Part shown: piece after piece, positions 52,921-64,000 of the stretch
Position numbering within the stretch: position 1 is the first letter of the stretch
How the letters are laid out: every line of letters starts with the position of its first letter
Source: Chamaea fasciata
Taxonomy: Eukaryota; Chordata; Aves; Passeriformes; Sylviidae
Direction: 5' to 3'
DNA: 64,000 nt
Assembly (NCBI GenBank): GCA_029207755.1
Contig: JARCOQ010000012.1
Location: forward strand, 3,120,001-3,184,000
Position numbers and translations under genes: made by a program
The notes under the pieces: model-generated
What the model was told of the DNA's origin: nothing
Seen by the model: only the letters and a program-made list of their open reading frames with translations
Databases searched by the model: none

Positions 52921-53378
52921 TGAAGACAGGTGATTAAAAAAAAAGAAATAAGTATCTGAAGAGAGAACGGCTGTTGCCAACTGACTCCAGACCCACGTGG
53001 TAAAGCTGCCCTTTCTTTAGTGATCACAGTCCTTCCCCTTGTCATATCCTTATGCAGATGCAGAATTGGATTCGTGATTTTCGTGGGGTTTTTTTAATAA
53101 TCCAATCATCAGTCAGATGGCCAGAAACGCCTTCCTAGTTCTAATGGACCCATTTGGATCCACTTTTAAAGACTGGAGATCATTTTCCCATCACAAGTTT
53201 AAGTTATTGAAACTGAGGTTTTGCTGGAGGTTCTGTGGAAAATTTCTCAGTTCAGCAGCCATACCAAGTGACCCCAGAACAGTCCTCTCTCAGGAACTTG
53301 AGACGAGCCTCATTTGAAAACTGTGTTAGAATAGGAACTTCAGCATTTCACACAGCAGAAAACTGCTCAGTGCAATTC

Positions 53379-53399
53379 CTGCCTGCTGCCTGCTGCCTG
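53379..53399. repeat. Three perfect tandem copies of a 7-mer (CTGCCTG)
   Basis: CTGCCTG is repeated three times head to tail, with a partial fourth unit. It is a GC-rich mini-tandem in AT-rich surroundings and a likely slippage site. Confidence 0.85.
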
Positions 53400-55317
53400 C
53401 CCCTCGATGTGTCTTTAGGCTGAGGCCGAGGAAACCCACACATCAGAAATTTGGAGAGCATTTCTCCACCGTGCCCATCTGCTCACCTGTGCTGCTGACA
53501 GCTGAGTCCGTGGAGTTACATTCTTGGGAGTTTTATTAAAGGCTGCAACATGAACCCAGCTCTCATTATACACCAGAGAGAGCGTTATGAACGTTCCAAC
53601 CATAGGAAAAACTTTAATCAGCATTTGCTGATTTGCCTTTTTAGATAAGAGTCCAACCATGAATTGAAAATCAAGTCTTATTACTCCCACTGCTTTCATA
53701 ATTAATTGCTTGCGAAAAAGTTAATAAGGTTTACAGAAATGTAATGCAATGTAGCACAGAAATGTCAGAACACTAACACAGTCTAAGAAATTGAAATTGC
53801 CTTTTAAAAACAATTCTGTTGATAATTTAGCCATAGTGTTTGTTGTTAGCACATTAAAACTTCCTTAATTAGAAATGGCAAATTAGAAACTATCATGTCC
53901 AAGGTGGGTTTTAATCATTACAAAAAACAAGATACCTTCAAGTGAATTACCAAACCTTTGGATAAGTCACAGAAATAAGCAAACCTCAAATAATCCATGG
54001 GCCTTTAATGAGAATCGAGACCATCAAAGAGAAAATAAATTGTCGAAACAGACAAGAAAGAGTCAACTTCTCCCCCCTATTTTCTTTTCCTTGATTTTTA
54101 CTTGGAAGCCACTTTTTCAATATTAGAACATTTTGTACTCAAATGTTACTTTCAAAAATCTGTGTAACTTCAGTGATGAAAGCTGCAGTTATGGTCAGAA
54201 CCACTTTAGACATCCAAAAGACAGAAAGCAACTTAATAAATGCAAGAGAATATTTTCAATAAGAATGTTATGAAATCTCAGCCTTTTCCAATTTAAGCAC
54301 CATAGACTGAAAATTAACATCAGTATGCAGCTTGATAAAAGCAGCCTCATAAACTTACCACTCATTTTTTCACAGAATCACAAATTAAAGGAATCTTTCT
54401 GATTAAGGGAATCTCTTTGTACACCACGTGTAATTTTTTTATCCTGCACAGTTACTGCGGTGAGACCTCACAGTGATGCAGGACCCAGAACCACCAAACC
54501 AGTCTCATGACACCTCTCAAGGCACCACTAGATTGACCTCAGGGCAGCATTTTTATTCTCCCTGCAGATTCAGCCAGACCACAAACAGGGACCTTTAAAT
54601 GTGACCTCTTTCTGCAGAGCTGCTGTGGTTTGTGAGGTCTCCCGTGCCCTCCTACACTTTGATCAACTTCCCCCCAGCTTTAGCAGGGGCTGAACATGGC
54701 TCTACATCTGGTTTATGCATCTTCTCTTGTGATAGAATTGCATCTTTAGTTTTAGAATCCTGAAAATATAAAATTTATTTGGTAGATTCAGCCTTCAGTT
54801 TTATCCAAACCACACATGAAGACAAACAAATCTCCCTGGGGTGTATATTTTACTGGAACTGGCTCTCTTCCATCAGAAAAGCCAAAATTAAAGGAATGCT
54901 GCTCTTTGACTACAGTTCTGCGTTACACACAAACAGTCCTGGCAGCTGCTGGCAGAGGTGACATTGCCACAAGAACTGTGTCATGCTCTTCACACTGCAG
55001 TGCACACCCATCGTGACATTGGGATCACATCACACCAAGGGTGTGAGACGTCCAACAGCACAGTGGTTTCAATCTGCTCCTTCTGCCCTTGGTGCCACAG
55101 CAGGATGGTTCATTTCTCACTGTGCACACCAACGCAGCTGTACCTCACATGCAAGGGAACCAACAATTACCATAAATATGAGAAAAAAAGAGTTTACCGT
55201 GATTTCTTTGACTTTTGAAAGTAACTACCCCAAATAAAAAACAATTGTAATTGAAGGAAACCTACTCCGTTTCATTGAATCTTCATTTTATACTAATTTT
55301 ATTTTCCATGTCTGCAG

Positions 55318-55370
55318 AGCACATTTATGCATTGAAGTGAAAAATGCAAAAACTACATTGAAAACCACAG
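55318..55370 (+). other. Candidate 53-nt exon
   Basis: An acceptor TTATTTTCCATGTCTGCAG and a strong donor CAG|GTAATG bound 53 bases. Only one frame is open (it includes HLCIEVKNAK). It is followed 303 bases later by a second exon-like segment (55674-55730), and the phases would allow the open frame to continue into it. The second segment is open in all frames, so this continuity is weak evidence. The peptide is not recognised. Confidence 0.17.
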
Positions 55371-55673
55371 GTAATGTTCTTTTCTCTTGATCTCCTTTGG
55401 TCTGAAATATTCTGTCAATATTGGTTTCAGTTCACTCCTGCAGCAGCCCTGCCTTGGTGGCTGTGGAACAGGAATTCTCTCTTCCCTTGGGCCTTGCAGA
55501 GTACTCTTCCCTGTACAAGTGGAATTCCTCTGTACATGGACAACTTCTTCCAGCTTTTACAGACCATGACACACTACCTGATCCTCAGTACCCCTGCTGG
55601 TGCCCGAGCTGAGCCTGCACACGGGGTGTGAAATCCCAACCACACACACCAGCACCCTAAGTCCTTCTCCCAG
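55371..55673. other. GC-richer interval between two exon-like segments
   Basis: About 300 bases are richer in C and G than the surroundings and open in several overlapping plus-strand frames (55374-55631, 85 codons; 55387-55569; 55421-55612). If the flanking exon candidates are real this is either a short intron or part of a longer exon. No recognisable protein. Confidence 0.3.
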
Positions 55674-55730
55674 CTTCCAAAGACAACTGTCCCAAAGAGA
55701 AACTGCCAGACTTCTCCCTCGAAATTCAAG
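55674..55730 (+). other. Candidate 57-nt exon
   Basis: An excellent acceptor (CCTAAGTCCTTCTCCCAG) and a donor AAG|GTAAAA enclose 57 bases, 19 codons. All three frames are open. One contains KDNCPKEKLPDFSLEIQ, which has a protein-like composition but which I do not recognise. Together with the 53-nt segment upstream this is the densest exon-like neighbourhood in the window. Confidence 0.18.
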
Positions 55731-58700
55731 GTAAAAACCTCTCATTCGATGTTAAGATCATCTTCAGGGTATATTTAGTTCTCCCTGTTTCTGAAACGTG
55801 ACACATCCTTTAGTGGATCCATGAGCATGACCACGATGCCGGCCAGTTATCTTCCGAGTTTTTGTTTAAAAGGACAAAAATCTTTGTAGTAAAATCATTC
55901 CTGTGAGCCAAAAGCACTTAAAATACTTTTCTTTTTATATTGGAAGGTAAGCATCGATAGGAACTGATATAACATAAATTAGGGCCTGTGAATAGGTACA
56001 TTGTATTTTTAGAAGACTTTATAATATAAGTGTCTCTTGACTTTTTCATTGTTTGAATAAATGAGTACAGGAGAAGGGTTTTTGAGAGGTTGCTGATTAA
56101 AGTGCCCTTTATTGTTAAAAGCATAATTAAGTAATACTTGAATTTATAACTCTCTTCAGGGAGTCCACACTCCTAAAGAAATTAGAAAATGGCTCAGCCA
56201 GAAAGTCATCTAGTTAATAATAGCTTTTAATTATCACAGCTAGCCTGTGCGGCATTCACATTTGCAAGGTTTCATTTTATTTAAAGAAATTAAAGTGCGG
56301 ATCAAGTCACAAAACCCTCCTTTTATGCACTGTCCAAAGTCCATTAAACAAAATATAATTTAAGAACAGCATGGAGTTATAAATAGCCTGCTGTTTGCAA
56401 TAGCCTGTCAGTCTGTTCCCAATTATATATGTTTAGCTAACAGCTCTCTAATTAGCAATCGCTTCTGACTACATAGCTCCTAAAATGTTTACATTGGAAG
56501 TCACAAATTACTGTCTAATTATGTTGGCAGCATTATTGTGCATAAAACATAAAATATCCGCCAATGCTATAAAAACAAAATGTGCTGTCATCCTTACATG
56601 ACTACAAGACACACCATTGATGTTCCAAGCCTTAGAACTACCACTGAAACATATAATCATGTATCAATATCCACAAATATGTATTTATACGGCCAAACTT
56701 GTGTCAGATGATGAAGTCTGTGTCTCATCCCCACGGCTAAACCCGAGCCAGCGGATAACTAGGATGAACTACAGAACTATAAATCAAAAATAAAAATAAA
56801 TTATCACTGTAAACCTTCTCTCAGAAAAGTGGCCAACATCTGAAGTTTTGGGATAATTCAAATAAACCAGCAATTTCCTCCTCATATCTGAGCTACTGCA
56901 AACCACGTGTGAAACTTTCCTTCATGAATTTTCATGACGCGGCCTCTAAATTGTCAAATGAAAAGCACCAGCCTCTCTGCGTAACTGCTCTGTCTAACTG
57001 GGACATTTTTGTCAAACATGCTGCCGTATTTCTTTGCTGTATTGATGAAAGCTGTCATGCTCATTTCCACACAGTCCAGCAAACATCTCAATGCCCACAG
57101 AACACAGTCCTCCTTTCAGCATTGTCAAAGCACATCCAACAGCACATTGAACTGCTGGCAAATATTTTTTTTTTCCTCGTCCCCTAAGTGGTAAATTGTT
57201 AATTAATACTAAAAAATATGAATTGATTTCTGATGAATAAACATAGGGCAATCGCTCTTCTCCTTGGCGAAGTTTGTGGGAGATGAACAAAAAAAGCCAT
57301 GAGACTTTCTAGCCTATTGTTGGGAGCTGCAGCAATTGTGAGAATCAGGAAATGTTTTGCTCGTCCCAGCAGGATGAAGGTTGGCAGAATATACTGGCAA
57401 CTTATGACACCATCAGCTATTTAAGGTAAAGCATGGTATGATTACTTCCATCTTGTGTTTAATTGTATGGCTCACCAGACTTGGGGGAAAAAAAAGTATA
57501 TTTCTTTTTGTTTTCAATCAGATTACTTTAGATGCCTAAAATTTTTTTACCCAGATCTGACACCACTGCTTGCTGATGCTTTCTGGACTAAGATGATTTT
57601 CCAGATACTTTCAGCGACAGATCCCAAATGATTTCAGTAAGATGTATTACAGACACCTGAAAATTCCATCCTGTGTCCTTAAGGACTGATAGCAAAAAGC
57701 TAAAAAGCCAACAAGGTTTGTTGGACATTTCCTCTAATAATAGCTGACCTCCACTTGTGAATTATTCTCCCTTTAGAAAAACAAGACAAACCCAAAATAG
57801 CTATTCCCATTTCCTCCAGGGCCCTAAACTATTTCTTAATATATTCTCACATTTCAATGCCTTAATTATTAATTTGTTCCCCCAGCTGACTTGTTTTTGT
57901 GAGCTGTATTCACCAGCATAAACCTACTTACCAGGCTGCAATTTTCAACTTATATATGAGCCTTCATTTTATTAAAACCTACTCCCTAAGCTCTTCCCTA
58001 TCACTCAGCAAACCACCTGTCACACATGATTACGTTAATTTAACTTAAAGCTCAGAAAATATGTGCACATTATTAACAATGAAAGCAAACACATGGAGCA
58101 GGTGACCTTGCTTCTGCCAAAGAATAATGTACTTCATGCATTCAGCATTTGGTGGGAATGACCTCTACCTGCAGTTAATTGACCAGCTCAACTGCAATGA
58201 GAAATAGAACATTCCCACCGATCATAAATTTATTATGGAAAAGAAGTTCCCATACTTTGTTTTCCTGGCACTGTTTTATTGCCAAGGATTCTGTGACACG
58301 GGCCCCAAGGCATTAATCCTGAAGCACTGCGAACAAGTTCATCAGACCCTCAGCACATTCGCAAGAAAATTCAATGGCAAAGCTGAACTGGGCAAAGCTA
58401 GGTAAATCAGCGTTTGATGGGGGGCAGGGGACATTTTTCAAGCGCTGCGTTCCATGGTCCTGTCCTGCATGAAATAGTCCTGCTTGTTTCAAGAGGCGGA
58501 ATGACTTTCCATGTGTCCACTCACAGCAGCCACACAGGGCATTTAGATTTTCTTTCAAGCTTTTCTCACTCAACCTGCGCACCATGTTAGTGAATTAAGG
58601 CTTAATGGTGGTGGAAGCACAGAAATGAACTTCAAGAAGAGACTAAATTTCCTTTGCAGACCCTAAGGAAAATTGTTCAGCCATATCAAGGTTATCCTAC

Positions 58701-59487
58701 AGAGTCGTACACCAAGAAATACGCCCAGGGTTAGCTACCAAGGCGCTTTTCTTTCCCAGGATCCCCCAGAAGTTTACAGATAGCAACTCCAAGAAGGGGC
58801 ACATACTGAAATTACAGTTACTGCAACGGCTAAATGCCCAACTACAGGAGCACACGTGATATGGAGGGGTTTTTCAGAAAATAGCATTCTAATAAGTACT
58901 CTCATGACAGCTCCACACCTGCTGCCAGCCTAAGTTAACCTACATGGAGATTTCAAAGTGAGGCAATATCAGTTCCAAGTCCCATATTCATCTCTTTCAT
59001 TTTCACCTGCAGAAAAGCAGATGTGCTCAGCACTTGCTCACCTTTCAGGACACAGCCTGTGTCCACATGCTGCTCAGGGCTGCACAACGCCCACAAACGG
59101 TGGCTGAATCAGGGACCAGCAGCTAAGTAATTTTCAAGTTAAGCATTTCAGAGTTTGTGGAAATTCTAGCACAAAGTCACTTGACTGTGACCCAGGCAGT
59201 GCCAATCCTGCCCTGTGCACACAGACTGGATCGTGGATCCTACTGCAATATCTCGTTTCAAGTTAGGGGACAGTGACACAACATGGGAAGTGTCACAGGG
59301 CAGCAGGAAAACAGGATTTCCTCCTGCAAGCCGATTATTTTTAGTTAGGCTATTACCTAACCCAGCACTCAGTTCTGTATCTCCAGGCTCGTGCTTTATC
59401 CTGGCCCATGTTTGTATTTTAAGAATGAAGAAGCAAAAGTGGCTGCTTCGCAAATAATGAGGCAGCAGGGATTGGGAGGCCACCCAT
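55731..59487. other. Non-coding unique sequence with a CNE-like block
   Basis: No supported gene. The TAATTA-rich block at 56200-56660 is described separately. Open frames near 57012-57290 and 58313-58585 are short and unrecognisable. Confidence 0.55.
56200..56660. promoter_or_regulatory. Candidate conserved non-coding element, TAATTA-rich
   Basis: Three TAATTA homeodomain cores (56228-56233, 56449-56454, 56516-56521) lie in about 300 bases. They are accompanied by TTATAAATAGC, AATTATATATG and repeated GCCTG-type words, with no transposon or simple repeat. It is the strongest enhancer-like block by eye. Conservation across species cannot be assessed here. Confidence 0.25.
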
Positions 59488-59521
59488 TTTATTTACTTAC
59501 CTGTGTAAGTAAGTAAATAAA
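59488..59521. repeat. Hairpin of 13-bp arms with splice-donor-like core on both strands
   Basis: TTTATTTACTTAC (59488-59500) and GTAAGTAAATAAA (59509-59521) are exact reverse complements separated by eight bases. Because the inner end is GTAAGT, the element presents a consensus 5' splice site on each strand (CAG|GTAAGT on the minus strand, TGT|GTAAGT on the plus strand). Confidence 0.85.
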
Positions 59522-62500
59522 TATAAATAAAAGACAGAGACATGTAGAAAGAATTGACCCTTCAGTCAGAATGAACAATGAATTTGTGACATTCTGCTCC
59601 CCAGAGAGCACAGAAACAAAGTGCTTTAATTGCAGAACAAAGTAAAATTGAAACCCAAGCAGTTTCAAACACATCATTTACTGCTGCTCAAAAGTGTCAC
59701 AAACAGTTTCTTTCATCCCATCTGTCTTTTAAATAACTCTGCCCCTCTAGGAAAACTCATATTTTCATGAGTTTATTTCTAGTATATAGAAGATCATCAC
59801 CACCACTCTCCACACACACTTCTCAGTTTTTATTACTGTAAATAGTCAAAGAGTGTCTGAAATTTCCCACCCAGTGAAGGATAGGCCACTTTAACGTAAA
59901 AGGAGTGAACTTTGTCTTGTAAGGTACTAACAACAGTATTGCAGGAACCACAACAAAACACCTATGACATTGGGATAACTATAATCACATCCAGAGAGCC
60001 TGCTAATAAGTCTAGTAGGACATGAAAACAGAAAGGACTTTTTGATTTTACTGCATCTATTTCATTTTGTCCTTTCAAATGACGTAAGCAAATTAAGTAA
60101 CTCAGTTTTGAGAGCCCACTATTTAACAGCATCTCTTTGGAGAACAAAAAACAACAAACAAGGTTTTACCTCAGAGATAGGACTGAAAACTCCAGCATTT
60201 ACTTCCCATGGAGAATTCCATTTGAAGAATTTACCATAGGTTAAGGTAAGAAATACATTACTTTCCTAACTCTTACAGAACTTTCCTCACAAAAGGAACA
60301 CAAAGTCTCAGTCATTTGCTTGGCAGACTGGCCATCAATGGCAGTTATCTACATAATTTGACATGCTGGCAAGTTTAATTTTCATTAATTTTAGGGAGGC
60401 CATAAAAGGTTAAAATTTTTGTCATTGATGATTAATGCCATAAATTAAGGATATGTTAGAGGGAGAATTACACAAAACAGCGTTAGTCTGTAAGGAGCTT
60501 TGTTTGCTCATATAACCTTGGACCTAGTGAACACCAGCTCTAGAAGGTTAAAGGAGTAATATTCAGTATTATTGTGTTGTCTTTTGTGTTTATACATCGG
60601 TGGGTCAAACAAAAACGGTCATTAAAAGGCAACCTTAGGTTTTTATGATGAAAAATTATGGGGAGGAAAAGAAATTATGATTAATCAATCCAAATGAATT
60701 CTACAAATTACATCTCAGCTGCCTTCATGGTTTGTAATAATGCCTGTAAATCTATCATCTTAAAAATAACATTGATCCTATAGTAAGATTTCACCTGGTA
60801 ATTGTCTAATGCAGCAATAAGAAAAGCTTAGAAAACAGCCTACATTATTAAATGCTCATAAACAAATCATTAGTTGTTATTATTTTCTAAAGCATCACTT
60901 GACCTGTTTCAGCATCAACCTAACTCCTCAATGCTGTTTGGATTATCCAAAGCATCCTAAAAATGTTCAACATTTTCTACTGGCTTTAGACAGGAGGGAG
61001 AAGAACATATAATAACAACAAATAAGCATAACTTCTAAATTGAATACTAGAAATACTGGTCTTCAACCTGGTAATTTTTCTATTTTACAAGTACTTCTGT
61101 TAAGTCACCCACAGTTCGACATGAGGGGAAACACAGACATTTCTCTAATGCTTTTCTTCAGTATTCTTAAATATGGGATTTTTTAAATTTGAACCTTAAG
61201 CTCTGTCAACTATTTCTACCATTTTACATTTTGCACACAGATATAATAATGTGCGCTTTTTTTCAAATTTGTTTTTCCGAATATTTTCCCAGATCTCACT
61301 TAGATCCCTTTTCAACATATTTTTTTTTCCTAGTATTAACTTCATTTCATGTCTCCCTGCCTTTCAGAGGGCGTCATTTTCTCCTAAGCAACAGATGAAG
61401 TTTTTATCTTTAGATCACCTGCTTTTTACCAGAAAAGTTTTCTGACTCCTTTCGTATCACGAACTGCATTCCAGTGGATAAGTCCATTTGCTCTATGACC
61501 ACAATCACTTCAATTTTCAAACGGGAGAAACAACAACACTGGTGTTTAACTAGCAAACAGCCTACACAAATAACCTTATCAACATTTCAAAGAAGCAAAG
61601 CAATTTCTTGTCTTGTGCCAGCAGAAATAAAAATATCAGTAACATTTATTGCATTTGTCACTAACTTAAATAAACCTAAACAACCCAAGCAAACACACTT
61701 CCAGACTGAGCAGAAGACAATGCCACTTGCCATGCCTGTTTGGAAAAACAACACACTCCCCAATTTTTACACAGTTTGCTTCAGATCTGCAAGCCAGCTG
61801 TGAAACACACCATCACAATCTTTCTTAGCTATAAATTATTAAATAACAATTAAGTGTAAGTTGTGAGTGTAATTGGACCGTTAGCATGAAGGTTTTGCTC
61901 CTGGGGTTGTTCAACTTCAGCTTTAGTGGAGGTCTCTGAACAATTTCCTATTACCTTATAATGACTTTCAGTAAATGCTTATCTGCATCCAACAGATTGT
62001 TCTGCTTCAAAATATTGTGCTGCAAGAGAGGCTGAAGTATCATCACCGTGAGCTAATTATTTATGGTTGAAAATGTCAAAGAGAACCTTACAAGTTGCTG
62101 AAGCATAAAATTTGCCCTGCCTTCAACTTGCCATAGTCTAACGAGATTTCAAGTTATAACAGAACTTCCCAGGGCCTCCTCTGATACTGTTTCAATCAGA
62201 TTGCCTTTTTTTTTGTTCGCTAGGCTTCTGAGAGAATATTGTATATTGCACACATGCCTTCAAAAATGGTCCCTAACTGGCAATGAACCACAAAATGCCT
62301 CGTGATTATTGTGAGGTTTCCACAAGCAGCAGCTGTTCCACAGATCCCATTTGCTAAACCCTGCAATGTGCCCTATAGACCTGGAAAGCTCCTGCTGCAG
62401 CAAATCCGATTTTCCCTCCTAATATAAGGTGGTTTGCTTTTGCATCTTACAAGATAACAAAAGCAGTTAATTTTCCTAAGTTTATAACAGTACACTCAAC

Positions 62501-63699
62501 ACCAAACAAATCACAGGACAGAAAATGTCAAGAAAAAAAAGAAAATATGGTGATATGTAGAAACGCCCCAAACATTTATCTGAAAATTATTGTCCTACTC
62601 AAAATCTTTCCACTTTTGATCTACTAACTTATATTTGAGGCCTTGGGGCAGATCAGCTGCTTGCTAAATTCCTCAGTTGCAGAGATAAGTAAAGGATAGC
62701 ATGTCACAGATGCCAGGCCAGAAGGGTTTCTTCACCTTCACCTGTAATGCCCTTTCCAGTTATGCCACAAGTTCACTCAGTCCAGAGAAATTGCAGCAAA
62801 ACAGGGAAAAATGTGTATGCGGAAAATCAGCTCTCTCCAACAGAGCTGCAGAAAATCATCTTCCTTTTCAGTATCATTTTAGGACCTCTGCAATGTTGTA
62901 GAATGCTGACAAGACTGTTAAAATCAATAGATGTGTCAATTATCATAATTTTGAAGAAAACTTGTTGAAAAGGAAAAATTCCCCGAGTAGAGGCTTTGTT
63001 GATGCTGCCTGTATGCTGCTGGTTTTTAAATGTAAAATTTCAAAAATCCATTCTACCATACCCATTTTTAAAAAACTAAAAGATGCACTACATTCCAGTT
63101 CAGGTGCTGATCCCAAAGTGTTACTGACTCAAATCCATCCCAGAGCTCCCGGTAAATTGTCATTTATGTAAGTGAGATGCACAGAAAGTGCAGAAACAAT
63201 TACTGTCAACTCTGTATGTTTGTACAGCCTACAGGAGCATAGAGAACAGCCTTTAGAGATCTTCAAATGCTTTTTTTCTCCCTGAGGTCCTCTTGATCGT
63301 CTCAGCAGGTGTTATTTTTCTGACAGACATCCAGGGAACTAAAAAGTTAACCCAGAAGTACATGCCCACAGTATCTGAAGGTCCCTTTAATGTGTTCTTC
63401 AGATTGTGAATATATTTTGGACCCGGATGTTCCCAGTAAAATTGTTGCACAACCCAACTTTTACATGAAGAGATTTCCAACACATCGCGTTCTAATTGCT
63501 GGTGATCTGATGTCTTTTTATAAAGGATTGCCAAACGCCATGAAAAGCAATGAAGCTCTCTGAACTATCTGCTGCCCCCTGAACAGTATAAAACTACACA
63601 CGTGTTGCAAGAGTCAAACTCCAGCACTCTGTGCCAAGCAGTTTTCCACCTCTCTCTGTTACTTTTGCAATAACAGCAGGAGATTGACACCTTTCCTGG
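59522..63699. other. Non-coding unique sequence
   Basis: No supported gene. A CNE-like block lies at 60340-60860. Short A-rich and T-rich runs occur. Open frames up to 109 codons (61474-61803) have no recognisable product. Confidence 0.55.
60340..60860. promoter_or_regulatory. Candidate conserved non-coding element (sequence character only)
   Basis: About 500 repeat-free bases are dense in AATTAA/ATTAATC-type cores, for example TTTTCATTAATTTTAG and AATTATGATTAATCAATCC. It resembles the block at 56.2 kb in composition. It cannot be confirmed without alignments. Confidence 0.2.
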
Positions 63700-63976
63700 G
63701 AGTGCTCACCGATGGGACAGAGGGTAATGGTCTTAAACTGAAGATAAGAGATAAGATAGAGATTATAGGAAGAAATTCTTCCCTGTGAGGGTGGGGAGGC
63801 CTGGCACAGGCTGCCCATAGAAGCTGTGGCTGTCCCTGGATCCCTGGCAGTGCCCAAGGCCAGGTTGGACATTGGGACTTGGAGCAGCCTGGGACAGTGG
63901 GAGGTGTCCCTGCCATAGCAGGGGTGGCACTGGATGAGCTTCAAGGTCTCTTCCAACCCAAACCATTCTGTGATTC
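63700..63976 (+). repeat. CR1 LINE 3' fragment with intact tail, best-preserved copy
   Basis: Plus-strand order is GGTCTTAAACTGAAG, GGAAGAAATTCTTCCCTGTG, GAGGGTGGGGAGGCCTGGCA, CAGGCTGCCCATAGAAGCTG, GGCCAGGTTGGAC, GTGTCCCTGCCATAGCAGGG, CAAGGTCTCTTCCAACCCAA and finally ATTCTGTGATTC. This is the CR1 3' untranslated region in the sense direction, ending in the family's short tail repeat. Similarity starts at about 63700, so the copy is 5' truncated. Divergence is low compared with the 19.9 and 49.9 kb fragments. Minus-strand open frames at 63594-63996 are read-throughs of this element. Confidence 0.96.
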
Positions 63977-64000
63977 CAAACTGCAGTGAACGGCAAGCCT
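63977..64000. other. Short flank after CR1
   Basis: Twenty-four bases of unique sequence at the window edge. Nothing can be said about it. Confidence 0.6.

Larger units (their letters stand above)
50096..55317. other. Non-coding unique sequence
   Basis: No supported gene. An AT-only inverted repeat at 51064-51110 and a 7-mer tandem at 53379 are listed separately, as is a CNE-like block at 52690-52920. GC-richer sequence near 54440-54700 was not matched to any element. Confidence 0.55.

Noticed and set aside
54371..54420. TCACAGAATCACA string resembling a CR1 3' tail
   Set aside because: The following sequence does not continue into the GGTTGGAAGGGACC block, so the match is only the short tail word.
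63594..63996. Minus-strand open frames at the window end
   Set aside because: They are antisense read-throughs of a CR1 3' region, not genes.
1..64000. tRNA, snRNA, rRNA or CRISPR features
   Set aside because: No GGTTCRANNCC B-box with a matching A-box, no U-RNA signature and no regularly spaced repeat array was seen on either strand.
1..64000. AATAAA polyadenylation signals
   Set aside because: They are frequent, as expected in AT-rich DNA, and none follows a credible terminal exon.

Overview
This window looks like AT-rich, CpG-poor, non-coding DNA from a bird nuclear genome. The clearest evidence is a set of CR1 retroposon fragments (LINE, chicken repeat 1), which carry the typical avian 3' end: the strings TTGGAAGG and GGACCTT, GGGCAGGGACAC, and the ATTCTRTGATTC tail on the sense strand. 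Mononucleotide tracts of 15 to 21 A or T, short microsatellites, scarce CpG and the lack of any long open reading frame fit a vertebrate chromosome. They do not fit a bacterium, plasmid or phage. I cannot name the species.

No protein-coding gene can be supported. The longest ATG-initiated open frame in 64 kb is about 144 codons (24403-24837), roughly what AT-rich DNA gives by chance. None of the translated frames matches a family I recognise, and several of the longer ones simply read through CR1 copies. I see no tRNA, rRNA, snRNA or CRISPR array. The window is either intergenic (part of a gene desert) or inside a long intron.

Layout: 0-20 kb holds one short CR1 piece (370-503), homopolymer tracts, a tandem 24-mer (10587-10634) and an A-rich tract (16216-16280). 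20-32 kb holds an ancient CR1 tail (19960-20090), a 60-nt minus-strand exon-like segment with an ideal splice donor (21529-21588), two adjacent odd palindromes (21732-21773), a TATA/E-box promoter-like cluster (26110-26215) followed by a 20-bp tandem duplication, and a G-rich block that may be an old LTR (about 31684-32041). 35-42 kb holds an ATT microsatellite, a striking 27-bp inverted repeat with a 10-nt loop (40182-40245), and the longest CR1 copy (40807-41299). 41-63 kb is mostly unique sequence and includes several stretches rich in homeodomain-type TAATTA cores that look like candidate conserved non-coding elements (about 41740-42250, 44330-44560, 52690-52920, 56200-56660, 60340-60860). 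An old CR1 tail lies at 49905-50095. The window ends in the best-preserved CR1 copy (63700-63976).

Nothing here works together as an operon or pathway. The main things to check are the hairpin at 40.2 kb, the splice-bounded exon candidates (21.5, 48.3 and 55.3-55.7 kb), the promoter-like cluster at 26.1 kb and the CNE-like blocks.
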